In this document: one piece after another, positions 9,470 through 20,639 of the stretch
How the letters are laid out: every line of letters begins with the position of its first letter
Position numbering within the stretch: the stretch's first letter is position 1
Source: Ichthyophis bannanicus
Taxonomy: Eukaryota; Chordata; Amphibia; Gymnophiona; Ichthyophiidae
Assembly: GCA_033557465.1 (NCBI GenBank)
Contig: CM066033.1
Location: 910,868,808-910,932,807 of the forward strand
Direction: 5' to 3'
DNA length: 64,000 bases
Notes under the pieces: generated by a model
Seen by the model: the letters and a program-made list of their open reading frames with translations, nothing else
Databases searched by the model: none
Told to the model about the DNA's origin: nothing
Program-made: the position numbers and the translations under genes

Positions 9470-9899
9470 CTTTCTGTGAGCAAACACATCAGCCATCACA
9501 AAGAAACCTAACTTTGTTCTTTATTTCCACTGCAAACAGCTCCTAAAAGCAGGATTTTGGGTTCACACAGTAGCAGCCAGCCAGCTAAAGGGTTTCAGCT
9601 GGACAATTGATAGTAATTAAAGCTGCACCTGATTGTGTGTGTGAGCAAGGGAGAATCACTGCAGGATCTGTGTGGAAAATAAGCAGAAGTTAACCTAACA
9701 AGCAAAGTTCATTCATTTCTTTGTGCCTTTTTAATTTGGTAATTATTTGCTAAGAAAACATTAGCTAATTGCCTGACAAGCTGAAGGTTGTTTTCTGATT
9801 TGCTTTGTGACTTTATGTTATCCATTTAAACACTGCAAACAAGTAACCTCATTTATATTGCTATCAAGCATATTTGTGCTGGGTGAATTAAACCCCATC

Positions 9900-9905
9900 A
9901 ATAAA
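9900..9905 (+). promoter_or_regulatory. Poly(A) signal of solo LTR copy 2
   Basis: AATAAA 165 bp before the LTR end, at the same relative place as in copy 1. It supports a U3-R-U5 reading of the unit. Confidence 0.6.
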
Positions 9906-10163
9906 AGAAGTATTTTATTGACCTTACCACTTGGTTTCACAACTCAATTATTGTCATCAGCTGTGTTTGGGAGTGAATGAACTACAATACCCACAATACC
10001 TTGCAAGAATCATATGAATATATGCATCGTCAAGATTGTGTAAGTTCTCACCCTAGGCAGCCGTCTGACAATACTTTGTGCCTACATGGGATCTGAAAAT
10101 AGCATCACCAGGTATCTTGCCCCTGCAGACAAAGGTATGTTTACTGTGCAGTAAGAGTAGTTA

Positions 10164-10383
10164 CTCACCTGTAACAGGTGTTCTCCAGGAGCAGCAGGAA
10201 TCAGTCCTCACAACCCTCCCTCCTCCCCTGGGAGTTGCAGTTGTACATAGTTCATTTTTACATTTTTGTGTGCTGTTTTTTTAGCTATGTACAACTGCAA
10301 CTCCCAGGGGAGGAGGGAGGGTTGTGAGGACTGATTCCTGCTGCTCCTGGAGAACACATGTTACAGGTGAGTAACTACTCTTT
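10164..10383. repeat. Near-perfect hairpin at the DIRS-A end
   Basis: The left arm (gtaacaggtgttctccagg through ctgggagttgcagttgtac) is mirrored by the right arm (gtacaactgcaactcccag through cctggagaacacatgttac), about 95 bp each around a 35-bp loop. The same arm sequence occurs singly at 3520-3600 in the deleted DIRS-A. DIRS elements carry inverted termini and internal complementary repeats, so this is probably a snap-back version of the right-hand circular junction. Confidence 0.75.
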
Positions 10384-10555
10384 CTCCAGGACCAAGCAGG
10401 AAGTCAGTCCTCACTTATGGGACTCCCCAGCTTCAGGCTACGCAGGACCCAGAGCTGAAAAATGAGCTCCCTCTAGCCTCAGCATCAGAGAAAGGATTTC
10501 ACTGAAACATACCTCTACCGGTAGCCCAACCAGAGAGCTGGAGGGTAGGAGTTGC

Positions 10556-11600
10556 CTAAACCTCAAAGAGATTCCGGAGCACTGCCTGACCGAAAGCACT
10601 GTCCCTACGGGACTCCCTCTCTAGGCAGTAATGGGCCGCAAAAGTCTGGCTTGAGGACCAAGTTGCAACCCTGCAGATGTCTGCCAACGGTACAGAGCGG
10701 AGATGAGCTACTGAGGCAGCCATTGCCCTGACACGGTGGGCCGTGACCCGACCCTGCAAAGGAAGGTCAGCTGCCCTGTAAGCCCAGGTGATACAGTCAG
10801 CCACCCAGATGGACAAGGTATGCTTGGAGACAGGCACCCCCAAGTTATTGTGGTCAAAAGATACGAAAAGCTGAGTAGCCCTCCTATGCCCCTGCGTACA
10901 CTCAAAGTAGAAGGATAAGGCCCTCCTACAGTCCAGGGTATGCAGGACTATCTCAGCCCGGCTGGCATGGGGCCTAGGGAAGAACGTTGGAAGAACCACC
11001 TCCTGGTTGAGATGGAAAGAGGAGACTACCTTTGGGAGGAACTTAGGATGAGTCCTAAGGACTACCCTGTTCCTATAGAAGCGAGTGTAGGGTCTGTCAC
11101 AGACCAGGGCTTGAAGTTCACTCACTCGCCTAGCCGAGGTCAAGGCCACAAGGAATAGAGTCTTCCAGGAAAGGAAGCGTAAAGGACAAGTAGCCATTGG
11201 CTCAAAAGGTGGGCGAGTCAGTTGCTGCAAGACCACATTCAACTCCCACTCAGGGGCCGGTGGACAGAGAGGAGGCTTGAGCAATAGTAAGCCTCTGAGA
11301 AACCGGGACACCAAGGGATGAACCGACAAAGAGTGTCCCTCCACCATTGAGTGGTGAGCTGCCAGAGCAGAGAGGTGGACCCGAACAGAATTGGACTTAA
11401 GGCCCTGATTGGACAAGTGCAGAAGGTACTGGAGCACTACTGGCACAGTGCAGCCGAAAGGATCTTCCTTGCACTACTGACACCACAATCAGAACCTCCT
11501 CCACTTCAGGGCATACGTTTTCCTGGTGGATTGCTTTCTAGAGGCCAAGACCGCCTCTTCTACTTCCTGAGGCAGGCCCCAGGGAGCCAAGACTACCCTT
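10556..11600 (-). pseudogene. DIRS-A tyrosine recombinase
   Basis: The main frame (11446 to 10556, 296 codons) holds a phage-integrase-like recombinase. It has an N-terminal SAM-like stretch (SNSVRVHLSALAAHH), the first catalytic arginine in TSARRVSELQAL, the HxxR box in VTAHRVRAMA, and a C-terminal FAAHYCL with the candidate tyrosine nucleophile. The enzyme inserts a circular cDNA intermediate without target duplication. The N-terminal end (KQSTRKTYALKWRRF) is in another frame just upstream (about 11489-11600), so a small indel near 11480 disrupts it. All four recognisable catalytic-site elements remain, so decay is recent. Confidence 0.85.
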
Positions 11601-13585
11601 GCAGCCTCCAGGCCATCAGATTGAGAGATTTGAGATTGGGGTGTAGAAGGGAACCCTGATCCTGAGAGAGAAGGTCGGGTTGGAACCTCAGAGGCAGTGG
11701 TGTCTCCACTGCCAGTTGAAGTAGGAGTGGGAACCAGGGCTGCCTCGGCCACCTGGGAGCAACCAGAAGGATCGAGGCCTTGTCCCTGAGAATCTTGAAC
11801 AAAGTTCGGGCCACCAGAGGCGTGAGAGGAAACGCATACAGTAGGCCCTGGGACCAGGAAATCAGGAAGGCATCCGCCGCTACCCTTAGGGGATGCGGTT
11901 GCCTGGAACAAAACCTGGGCAGTTGGTGATTCAGGGGACTGGCAAAGAGATCCATGGATGGAAGTCCCCATTTCAGGAAAATCTTTTGAACCACTAACGG
12001 GTGCAGCTGCCACTCATGGGGCTGAAGAATTCTGCTTAGTCTGTCTGCCAGAAAGTTCTCCTGGCCAGGAAGATAAACAGCCCTCAGCAACATCCGGTGC
12101 CTGAGGGCAAAAGAGCAAAGGGCCTGTGCTTCCATGCATAGAGGCCTGGACCCAGTGCCGCCCTGTTTGTTCACATAGAACATGGCTACTTGATTGTCCG
12201 TCTGAACTAGAACAGACTGGTGAGCCAAAGTGTGAGAAAAAGCCTTGAGGGCTAAGCGAATAGCCCGCAGTTCTAGTAGCTTGATCTGTTGCATGGCTTC
12301 CCATGGGGACCAGAGGCCTTGAGTGCAGCTCTCCTGACAGTGTGCACCCCAGCCCTGTAAGGAGGCATCTGTCATCAACACCACTGTGGGGACAGGCACC
12401 TGAAATGGCACCCCCTGAAGCAAGTTGGGGGGGTGTAGGCACCACTGAAGGGAAGTCAGGAAGGGCTTTGACACCCTGACTTTGTCTGCTAGGTTCCCAG
12501 TGGCTTGCTTCCATTGAGTTCTGAGGCACCACTGTGCAGGCCTCATGTGGAGGCGGGCATTGGGGGTCACATGTACCGTCGATGCCATGTGTCCTAGGAG
12601 CTGCAGACAGAGCCTGGCAGGAACCCTTGGCAGGCTGAGAAACCGGCATGCCAACTCCATGAGCATTTGAGCTCTGTCCTCTGGCAAGTAAGCCCTTGCT
12701 TGCAGAGAGTCCAGCCGTGCTCCTATGAACTCTAGGTTCTGGGAGGGGAGCAAAGTGGACTTTGTGAAGTTTATGACAAAGCCTAGGCCTTGAAGGAGTG
12801 ATACAGTCCGGAAGGTGGCCTGCCTGGCCTCCTGGTAAGTCTGACCCTGGATGAGCCAGTCGTCTAGATAGGGGAAGACAAAAACACCTTGAGTCCTCAA
12901 GTAGGCCGCCACCACATCAAGGCACTTTGTAAAGACTCGTGGGGTGGAAGTCAGACCAAAAGGCAACACTCTGTACTGGTAATGGTTTCCTCCCACTATT
13001 AATCTGAGGTATTTTCTGTGGTCTGGATGAATGAGGATGTGAGTGTACGCATCCTTTAGATCCAAGGAGCATAGCCAATCTCCCTGCTGGAGGTAGGGCA
13101 GAAGTGTTCCAAGAGCAAGCATCTTGAACTTCTTTCTCCAAGAACTTGTTGAGGTTACTGAGGTCTAGGATAGGCCTTAGTCCTCCAGTTCTCTTTGGCA
13201 CCAGAAAGTACCTGAAGTAGAAACCGTGCCCCTGTAGGCGAGGAGGTACAGGCTCCACTGCCTTGTCCAGAAGCAGACTTTGAAGTTCTTGGAGGAGGAG
13301 GTTTGTGTGCAGGAGAGGCCTTAGAGGCTCTCCTGGGAAGTAGACAGGAGGTAACTGCTGGAAATGAAGCATATAGCTCTTGTGGACTATGCTTAATACC
13401 CAAGCATCCCCTGCAATGGGTGGCCACCTGTGGGCAAACAGGGCTAAGCGACCTCCTGTGCAGGAATGGGGCAGCAGAGGCGGAGAGGCTATGCTGTGGG
13501 AGTCAAAAACCCCCTCCCTGCTGGGTAGGAGCAGGAGCCGGAAGCTTGGGGGTCTTCTGCCTACGGGGCCCATGTCCCTGCCCAT
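11593..13585 (-). pseudogene. DIRS-A reverse transcriptase and RNase H
   Basis: The N-terminal fingers segment (YFLVPKRTGGLRPILDLSNL) lies in the frame 13585-12917. The remaining 509 codons (13122-11593) hold the palm: LDLKDAYTHI with a catalytic Asp, LPFGLTSTPRVFTK, and the YxDD box as FPYLDDWLI. RNase H follows with LMTDASLQGWGAH, ELRAIRLALKAF, QTDNQVAMFYVN and NFLADRLSR. After it comes the DIRS-typical region (MDLFASPLNHQLPRF, LVAPRWPRQPWF). Comparison with the second DIRS-A at 55785-55815 shows two bases missing here between the EKE and KMLAL codons (about 13125-13140), which explains the frame change. It copies element RNA into cDNA in the cell. Confidence 0.88.
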
Positions 13586-15417
13586 TGGCCTGCTGCCCCT
13601 GTGGGGGAGCTGGGGAGGCCTGGTACTGAGGGAAGGGTTTGTAGGCAGCCGCCTTCCTCGGGTAAAAGGGCTTTTTACCCGAGCCCTTCTTTTTGTGAGA
13701 AGGGGCAGAAGTTTTTCTGGACAGCCTTGTCCTAGTCAGGTGCTCGGTTTCGAGCTCAGACGCCTTCTCGGCCATGGACTTGCCAAAAAGGTTTTCACCC
13801 CGGCAAGGGACATCGACCAACTTGTCCTGCACCCAGGGCTCGAGGTCCGACGACTGCAGCCATGCCTGGCGTCGGGCTCCGATGCCGGCTGCCGCCACAC
13901 GAGCCGAAGCCTCGAAGCCATCGTAGGCCACTCGGGACATGTCCTCAGGAATCAGGGACTGTTTCAAGTTCAAAGACTGGAACCTCTGCAAAGGTTCCCA
14001 GGAGAGGCCAGCAGAGAACCCGGCAAGCTCTTTCGCCAGGTCTCGTAAGTACATGCCCATGTACAGCTGGTATGACTGGACACGGCAAGCAAGCATCGAG
14101 CCCTGGAAGCACTTTCTGCCGAAAGCATCCAGGTTCCAGGCCTCCCTGCCGGGGGCACCGCAGAGTGCATCTTCTGGCTCTTCAGATGATGCATGGCCGA
14201 TTCCACCACCATGGAATGGTGCGGCAGCTGCGCCTTCTGGAAGCCAGAGCTCTTAGGAAGTCGATAGATGGAATCGACTCGCTTGCTCAAGACCGGCGCC
14301 GAGGCCGATGCCTCCCACATCCGGAAGAGGAGCCGTTCCAGCATCGGAGGAACCGGCACAGTAAAAGCCTCCTTCGGAGGAGAGTCATACTGGAGAGCCT
14401 CGAGCTCTTCGGCTCTTCCGCGGGGATCGCCAATGCCTTGGCCATGTCCCGCATGAACTCCGAGAACCGGGTGTCCTCCGGAGGGGACCTACTCCGGGGC
14501 TCGGACTGCGGTGAGTCCGAAGGGACGTACCGAATCCGGAAGGTGTCGGGGGACTCCTCGTCCTCCGTCTCCCACGCTGACTCATCCGAAGAGGAGTTGA
14601 GGGGCTCAGACCGCGCGGGTCGAGGTGGCACCCACCCCGACGCTGAAGGCACCGGCGTTGATGCCCTCGGTTCCGAGCGGGAGGTCGAGGGGGACCTTGA
14701 CCGAGGACGACTTTGAGCCTTCATGGTCTCGAGTATCGGCTCGGTCTCCGGGGTCGACTTCGACGTCGATGTCCTGGTGGTCGGGGCAGATGCACCAACG
14801 AGGCTGGCCATCAGTACCCGCTGCTGATCCATGAAGGCAGACAATCTGCACTCCAAGGCTGTCAGCCTGAGTCCAAACTCAGGAGACTCAGCAGCCACCG
14901 ACTCGGGCCCAGGCAGCGCCGGGCCCGACGTCGGCTCCCTCGGAGAAGAGTCCACGAGGACTACAGGACTTACATGCCCGACGGCCTCCGGCTCCACACG
15001 AGGTACTTTGGATGGCTTCTCCTGTTCCAAAGGCCCGGGACGACGGTCGGGGGTCTTAGACCTGGCCCTCGAGGGACCAGGGACCTCTTCCGACGCCGCC
15101 CTCACGAGCCGCTTCTTCGTCTTGCGTTCCCGGTTGGGGGAACCCCTGTCTGAGGAACCCCGGCGATGCTCGGGATCAGACTCCCGAGACGTCGAGGCCT
15201 CAGACGAGGTCCGGGCCCGGCCAGAGGAAGAATCAGAGAAAACCCTTTCCTTCTGGTGCTGACGGCTTCGAAGTGCCTTGGTGGACATTTTGCCACACGG
15301 GCCACAGATCATTGGATCATGATCTGGGCCGAGGCACCGAAGGCTGCAGTCGTGTATGTCGGTGAGAGATATTAGTTTCTTGCACCGATCACACTTTTTG
15401 AAACCACTGGAAGCCAT
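13503..15417 (-). pseudogene. DIRS-A gag-like protein
   Basis: The first 376-codon frame (15417-14287) begins MASSGFKKCDRCKK and has a Cys/His-rich N-terminal cluster (CxxC, HDC, C, HD, CGPCG within residues 8-43) that looks zinc-binding. A long Ser/Arg/Pro/Glu-rich low-complexity tract follows. The second frame (14096-13503) carries the structured part with YQLYMGMYLRDLAKELAGF and a basic tail (SHKKKGSGKK, GQGHGPRRQK). The two parts overlap a frameshift near 14090-14300. The N-terminus is the same as in the copy at 57269. It is the presumed structural protein of the particle. Confidence 0.75.
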
Positions 15418-15808
15418 CGGGGAAAAAAGGGCCCCCGCGAGGTCAAAGGACCGGCCTTCCAGGGAAAAACAGAAAAAAGGGTGCGAACGCCAGCCACGAA
15501 GGGCAAAAACCGAAAAATAGAAGACGGGCTCGATACCGGTGTACCGAACCCGGCGGGAAGGGGAACCGGCGTCGAACTCTGAGAAAAAGACGAAGAAATC
15601 TTCGAAAAAACGTCAATTTTTCCGGGTGACTCCATGGAAAAAGAGAGACTGAGCAAGATGGCACCTTTGGGTGGTAAGGGGACCGCGCATGCGTGCAGTA
15701 TTCCCAAAGGCTTTCTTAGAAAGCTGGGGAAATGCTCCGCACGGGGGCTCTATCGGCGCCGATGTCACCCATAAGTGAGGACTGACTTCCTGCTTGGTCC
15801 TGGAGAAA

Positions 15809-15917
15809 CTAGTGCAGTATAAATCCCAGTGGAGGTGTTTTGGGGCAAGGCATCAGCACTAGACTACACTACTAGTATGAAAAGAGAAAGCCACGGGAAG
15901 GTGTAACAGCAGGCATA
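15809..15917. other. Short spacer
   Basis: About 109 bp of unassigned sequence between the DIRS-A end and the mariner left TIR. Confidence 0.5.
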
Positions 15918-17233
15918 CAAGGTCTGTCCCAAAAGTAATTAGAATGATTTTTTTGCGCAGGAAAGTGGGGGGTTGAGGCAGATGGAGGGGGTACCCAGGT
16001 AGGTATACAGTTTGACCTTCCTCAGTTGAGTCCGTGCCTTTGTAGCAGTCAGTACATTAGTAAAGTGCGTAGTACTTTTTGTGTCTTGTCACGGGCGAAA
16101 AGTCAGAGGAGTCTGGAGCAGCGTTATGCGATCAGGTTCTGTGCGAAACTCGGAAAAACTGGTTCTGTGCGAAACTCGGAAAAACTGGTTCTGAAATGTT
16201 GCAGTTGTTGGACAGCTTAGGGGGATGCTGTTTTGTCTTCAGCCCAAGTCTTCAGGTGGCACAAGGTGTTCAAGGACGGAAGAGAGAGCTTTGAGGACGA
16301 ACAGCGCACAGGGTGTCCTTCAACTTCAAGAACTGAGAACAATGTGGCTTGTGTGAAGGTTGTTCTGGATAGGGACCGATGTTTGAATATGCAGTTAATT
16401 GCAGAGGAGGTAGGACTACTGAAAACGGATGTCCACCGAATCATTATGGAAGATCTGCACCTGAGAAAAATTTGTGCAAAACGGGTCCTGAAGAATTTGT
16501 CCGATGATTTGTGTGTTGGTTTCTCGGGTACTCTTGGATTGCGTGACAAGTGAACCCGACTTTCTGCAGTGAGTGATAACCGGAGATGAAACTTGGGTTT
16601 TCGAGTACGATCCCACATCCAAAAGACAGAGTTCAGAGTGGCACACTTCCCGGTCACCTCAACCAAAGAAGGCCCGAATGAGCAAATCAAGAGTGAAATC
16701 CATGCTCATCATTTTTTTTTATTCAAAGGGAGTTGTTCACAAGGAGTTTGTGCCACCCAGACAGACTGTGAATCAAACATTTTACCAACAGGTACTCGAG
16801 CGTTTGAGAAACAGAGTTGTGTGAATCCGCCGTGAAATTGCAAACATGTGGTTCCTTTACTACAACAATATGCCAAGTCACACATCATTCGCTGTGAGGC
16901 AATTTTTGGTACAAAATAATATCACAATGCTTCCCCACCCACCGTACAGCCCTGACTTGGCTCCGTGCAATTTCTTTTTATTCCCCAAGCTCAAAACCCA
17001 CCTCAAACGACATCATTTTGGGACAGTTGAAAACGTCCAGGCAGCTGCAATGAGGGCTTTGAACAACATCTCAAGTGTAGACTTTCTCCACTGCTATGAA
17101 GAGTGGCAGCAACGCTGGAATCACTGTATTCGATCACAAGGAGCCTGTTTTGAAGCGGATAAATTGTAATTGTATGTATGTTCAATAAAAAAAATGTAAT
17201 CAATCATTCTCATTACTTTTGGGACAGACCTCG
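15918..17233 (+). mobile_element. mariner transposon, inactive
   Basis: The 1,316-bp element has inverted ends caaggtctgtcccaaaag (left) and ctttttgggacagacctcg-type sequence on the right, flanked by the target dinucleotide TA at 15916-15917 and 17234-17235. Its size and ends are typical of Tc1/mariner elements. The transposase inside is broken. Confidence 0.9.
16079..17169 (+). pseudogene. mariner transposase pseudogene
   Basis: Fragments in several frames cover a mariner transposase. They show an N-terminal helix-turn-helix (SSAQVFRWHKVFKDGRESF, then CPSTSRTENN), the first catalytic Asp in TGDETWVFEYDP, and the C-terminal block HPPYSPDLAPCNFFLFPKLK. The breaks are a 26-bp tandem duplication at 16135-16186 that shifts the N-terminal frame, a frame change near 16550-16573, and a stop at 16822-16824. 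In the DD34D triad the second Asp is Asn (YYNN for the usual HDN) and the third is also Asn (PCNFF), so catalysis is lost by substitution as well. Confidence 0.88.
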
Positions 17234-17249
17234 TATATCCTTGTCAGTT

Positions 17250-19500
17250 TCCATTATTTATAGCTGACTGTTGTTGCTGTTTGCCGTCAATATCAACTCA
17301 TGGTGATCCTCTGCAGGGCCGGCCCAACCACTAGGTAAACTAGGTGGTTGCCTAGGGCAGCAACCTCTGGAGTGCAGAAGCAGGCCATTCAAAGCTAAAC
17401 AACAGATTCTGACTACCAGAGGAACTGTTAAGCTTAAAGGTTCACTTAGGGCTTCAACATTTTGGACCAATTCAAGAGCCAGCCCTGATCCTCTGGATAG
17501 TTGTCTTAAACTGTGCTCAAGTCAGGCGGATAATTGTTGATAGAGTGACATCTATAGCTGCTGCTATTGCATGGATCCATCACATTATTGGCCTTCCTCT
17601 TTTGCATTGACCTTCAACCTTGCCAAGCATGTCTCTCTCTAATGATCTCTCTCTGTATGATATATCCAAAGTATTTAAGTCAAAGTCTTGCCATTTGTGC
17701 TTTTAAAGAAAGCTTAGGTTTGATTTCCTGTGGTACCAACTGATTTGTTCCTTAGGCAGTCCATGGTATACATACTATTCTTTGTCAGCACCATAATTCA
17801 AAAGCATCGATTTTCTTCCCATCTCTCTTTTTCACTGTCCAACTTTTTCTTCCATATGAAGTTATTGAAAATATCATGGCTTGGACAAATCAAATTTTTG
17901 TCTAGGTCCTTTATAGCTGTTCTGCAAAAAGCAATGCTTCATCTGATTTCTTGACTGCTTGTCATTTCTTTATTGATTATTGAACCATGCAGGTTAAAGT
18001 TCTACTATTTTTATTTCTTCCCATTAAGAATGAAAATGATTGATTTTACCAGTTGGCATGATGTTTGTCTTCTTCATATTAAGATACAGGCCTATTTTAA
18101 GACTATATTCCTTGATCTTAATAAGTAGATATTTCATATCATCTTTTTTCACTTTCAGCCAGTAACGTGGTATCCTCAGCATAGTGAAGGTTGTTGATGA
18201 ATCTTCCACCAATCTTCACACCCTGACTGTCTTCATACAGTCCTTTTCTAATTTATATGCAGAACAAACTAAATCAAACAGGTACGGGGAAAGTATGTAA
18301 CATTGTCATACACCTTTGCTGATTTTAAACCAAACCATTCTGTTTCTCCTTGTTCATGTTCAAACTGTTGCTACTTGATCATGTTTCTTAATGTGGCCCA
18401 GTTTTTCATGATTTACACTATCAAAGGCCTTGCTGTAATCAATAAAACACATATAGATAATCTTTTGGTATTGTCTTTTCAAGGATCATCTCACATCCGC
18501 AATGATGTATATTGTTCCTTGTCCTTTCTTGAACCCTGCTTATACTTCAGGCAGTTCTCGTTCTAGGTATGGTTGTAGTCTCTGCTGAATGATCTTGAGT
18601 AGAATCTTGCTGGCATGTAAGATCAGACTGATTGTGCGATAATTTCCAGAATCAGTCAGATCACTTTTCTTCAGTATTGGTAAGAACACAGATCTTTTCT
18701 AGTCAGTTGGATATGATGTCTTCCAACCCTTGCAACTATTATAACAGATGCATCTGATTGGTGTAAAACTTCAATGGAACAGATGTTGATCCACTTAATC
18801 TTTATTGTATGACGACTGTGTATTCTTTTCACTTTTCTTGATCTTCTCAGCATCATTCAACATGGATCCTTGAGCATCTTTTAGCAATCTAATTTGAGAC
18901 TGGAATTTTCTCTTTAACTCTCATAGCTTTAGGAAAGCCGATCTTGTTCGCCCTCTGATAATTTATAATTCTATTTTCTTGCATGTGTTATTATAGTACT
19001 TTGTCTCGTTGTGCACAATGGAAATCTCTGTTAAGTTTCATGATTACCTCTTTCTCCTCTGGCTTTAGCATTTCTGTGTTTGAGTAATTTTGCAAGTTTG
19101 GTTGGTCATTCATTTTGGCCATTTCTGGTTTTTCACCTTTTGCAGAGACCTTCTGCTTTCTTCAAGAAAAAAACTTTCTTGATTTCACCCTATATCTCTT
19201 CTGGTGCTCTGTCGTTTGTATCCAAAGCAGTGAATTAATTTTATTTATTTGCCGCTTTTGTTGCTGGAAGATGTTCAAGATGAATAGATTTATTGGTCTT
19301 GCAGAATTCTTTCTCCAGCTTCATTTTTGTTGTCAAGCCCATATTTTCCAACCACTTTACCTTCTTCTTTGTTCCCAACTTTTATTACAGTTTCCCATGA
19401 CGACCAGTATATCTTGTTTGCATATTCTGTAAATTTCAGCTTGCACTCCTTCATAGAGCTGATCAACAGCCGCTGAATAATATGCTATTGCCTAAACATC
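17250..19500 (-). mobile_element. RTE-type LINE, decayed
   Basis: Scattered minus-strand pieces resemble the reverse transcriptase of RTE/BovB-like LINEs. The clearest is 18024-18200, with KEYSLKIGLYLNMKKTNIM and, just before it, DDMKYLLIKI, the region after the catalytic box. Weaker matches continue to about 19500, where endonuclease would lie. Stops and indels are dense. The 3-prime end near 17250 is interrupted by a hAT MITE at 17314-17487. Confidence 0.6.
17314..17487. mobile_element. hAT-type MITE, 174 bp
   Basis: The ends cagggccggccc and gagccagccctg are inverted and the unit is flanked by a perfect 8-bp target duplication ATCCTCTG (17306-17313 and 17488-17495). It has no coding capacity. 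It is inserted in the RTE 3-prime end. Confidence 0.92.
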
Positions 19501-20204
19501 TACATAGGGAACTTGGGGATTCTCAAACAGGAGAAGGGTGGGAGCCTGGGGGAAGGAAGGCTGAGAGATGAAATGGTTAGAGATGAAAGGGACACAGAGC
19601 ACATGAGGTTGAGGGGGAGAAGCTGAGAAAGACTGTCAGCAGAGGAAGAAGACGAGAAAGGGGGGGGGGCTAAGAGGAGAGTATATCAGATAATTACCTA
19701 AAAGCACAGATTTGCAATTATGTTTTTACACAATACTACAATTTTAAAAAACACAATGAATCTAATTTATAATCAGAGGTGGCCATAGGGCCATTGACGT
19801 TTTTACGCTTTTGGAGAAGTGTGTATGAGTTTCCTGTACCCCTCCTCCCCACTTACACCAGTTTCTTTTGGTGGTAGTCTGGGATCATGTGAATTTTCAA
19901 GTACTAAAATGGAGGGATCACATCAGCTAAAAGTTTAGGAAGCACTGTATTACAAATTTTCCCTTACACCTGTAACAGCTGCACACCCTCTGGGATAGCT
20001 CCACTCTCCTCTCCTTGAGAAGGAAACCCTCCAAAAGACTGTAGTTACAAAAATAGACTTTATACATTCAATATACATTTTAGCACACCATCACTTCATA
20101 AGAACCTAAAAATCCTTGCATCTGCAAAATACCTTTGCTTACTGCTTCCTCTAAGGAAACGTTTCCATTATATTCCTTAAAAGAAAAAAAACACTATGAC
20201 ATTT
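19501..20204. other. No gene recognised
   Basis: Contains a purine-rich stretch (about 19515-19690, with a G9 run) and otherwise unassigned intronic sequence. Confidence 0.5.
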
Positions 20205-20639
20205 TACTTACCAGATAATGTCCTTTCCTCGAGTCCTGCTAGACCAGGCCAGACAAGTGGGTTGTGTTCCCCTACCAGCAGATTGGTGGAGATAAAGAAC
20301 CAATGAAAGCCCAGGTTTCAACATCATAACTCCTATGCCTCTATCTGCCTCAGCCACCGGAGGTCTCTTCAATATTCATCCCAAAGCATATGGAAGAACA
20401 TGGCAAGCCTCACACAACCTCTACGTGGGGAACAATGAGTAATCAATAGTAGAGAACTATGTATAAGAAAGCATAAACAGAAGGCTGTCTGTGGAAGATG
20501 AACCCGTAGAGCCAAGTATAAAAGTCATAGCAGATCCAAGGGTACCACCGCAGAAGAACAGAGCAAACATTTCCAGGGGGCAGGCCCTGGACTGGTCTAG
20601 CAGGACTTAACATTTTACTTACCAGATTATGTCCTTTCT

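Larger units (their letters stand above)
8543..10070 (+). mobile_element. Solo LTR, ORF-bearing family, copy 2
   Basis: This is a 1,528-bp unit from tgtgataaggaagc to ctgaca, flanked by the 4-bp direct repeat ATAC (8539-8542 and 10071-10074). Because its target duplication differs from that of copy 1, it is a separate insertion 156 bp away in the opposite orientation, not the second arm of a single foldback element. The layout is U3 with ORF (to about 9469), about 430 bp of non-coding sequence, AATAAA at 9900-9905, then about 165 bp to the end. Confidence 0.8.
10164..15808 (-). mobile_element. DIRS-A tyrosine-recombinase retrotransposon, near complete
   Basis: Coding order on the minus strand is gag-like (15417 to about 13503), reverse transcriptase plus RNase H (about 13585 to 11593), then tyrosine recombinase (about 11600 to 10556). 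The short terminal block tttctccaggaccaagcagg (from 10380) is repeated inverted at the far end (cctgcttggtcctggagaaa, to 15808), typical of DIRS rather than LTR elements, and there is no integrase or DDE domain. It sits in the ABHD1 intron in the same orientation as the gene. At least two frameshifts break the polyprotein, but most domains are long and open. Confidence 0.85.

Noticed and set aside
6849..10070. One giant foldback transposon with 1.5-kb inverted repeats
   Set aside because: Each arm has its own, different 4-bp target duplication and LTR-like ends, so two solo LTR insertions explain it better.
13303..14716. Several long plus-strand ORFs opposite DIRS-A gag and RT
   Set aside because: They are antisense shadows of GC-rich coding sequence, with no recognisable domains.
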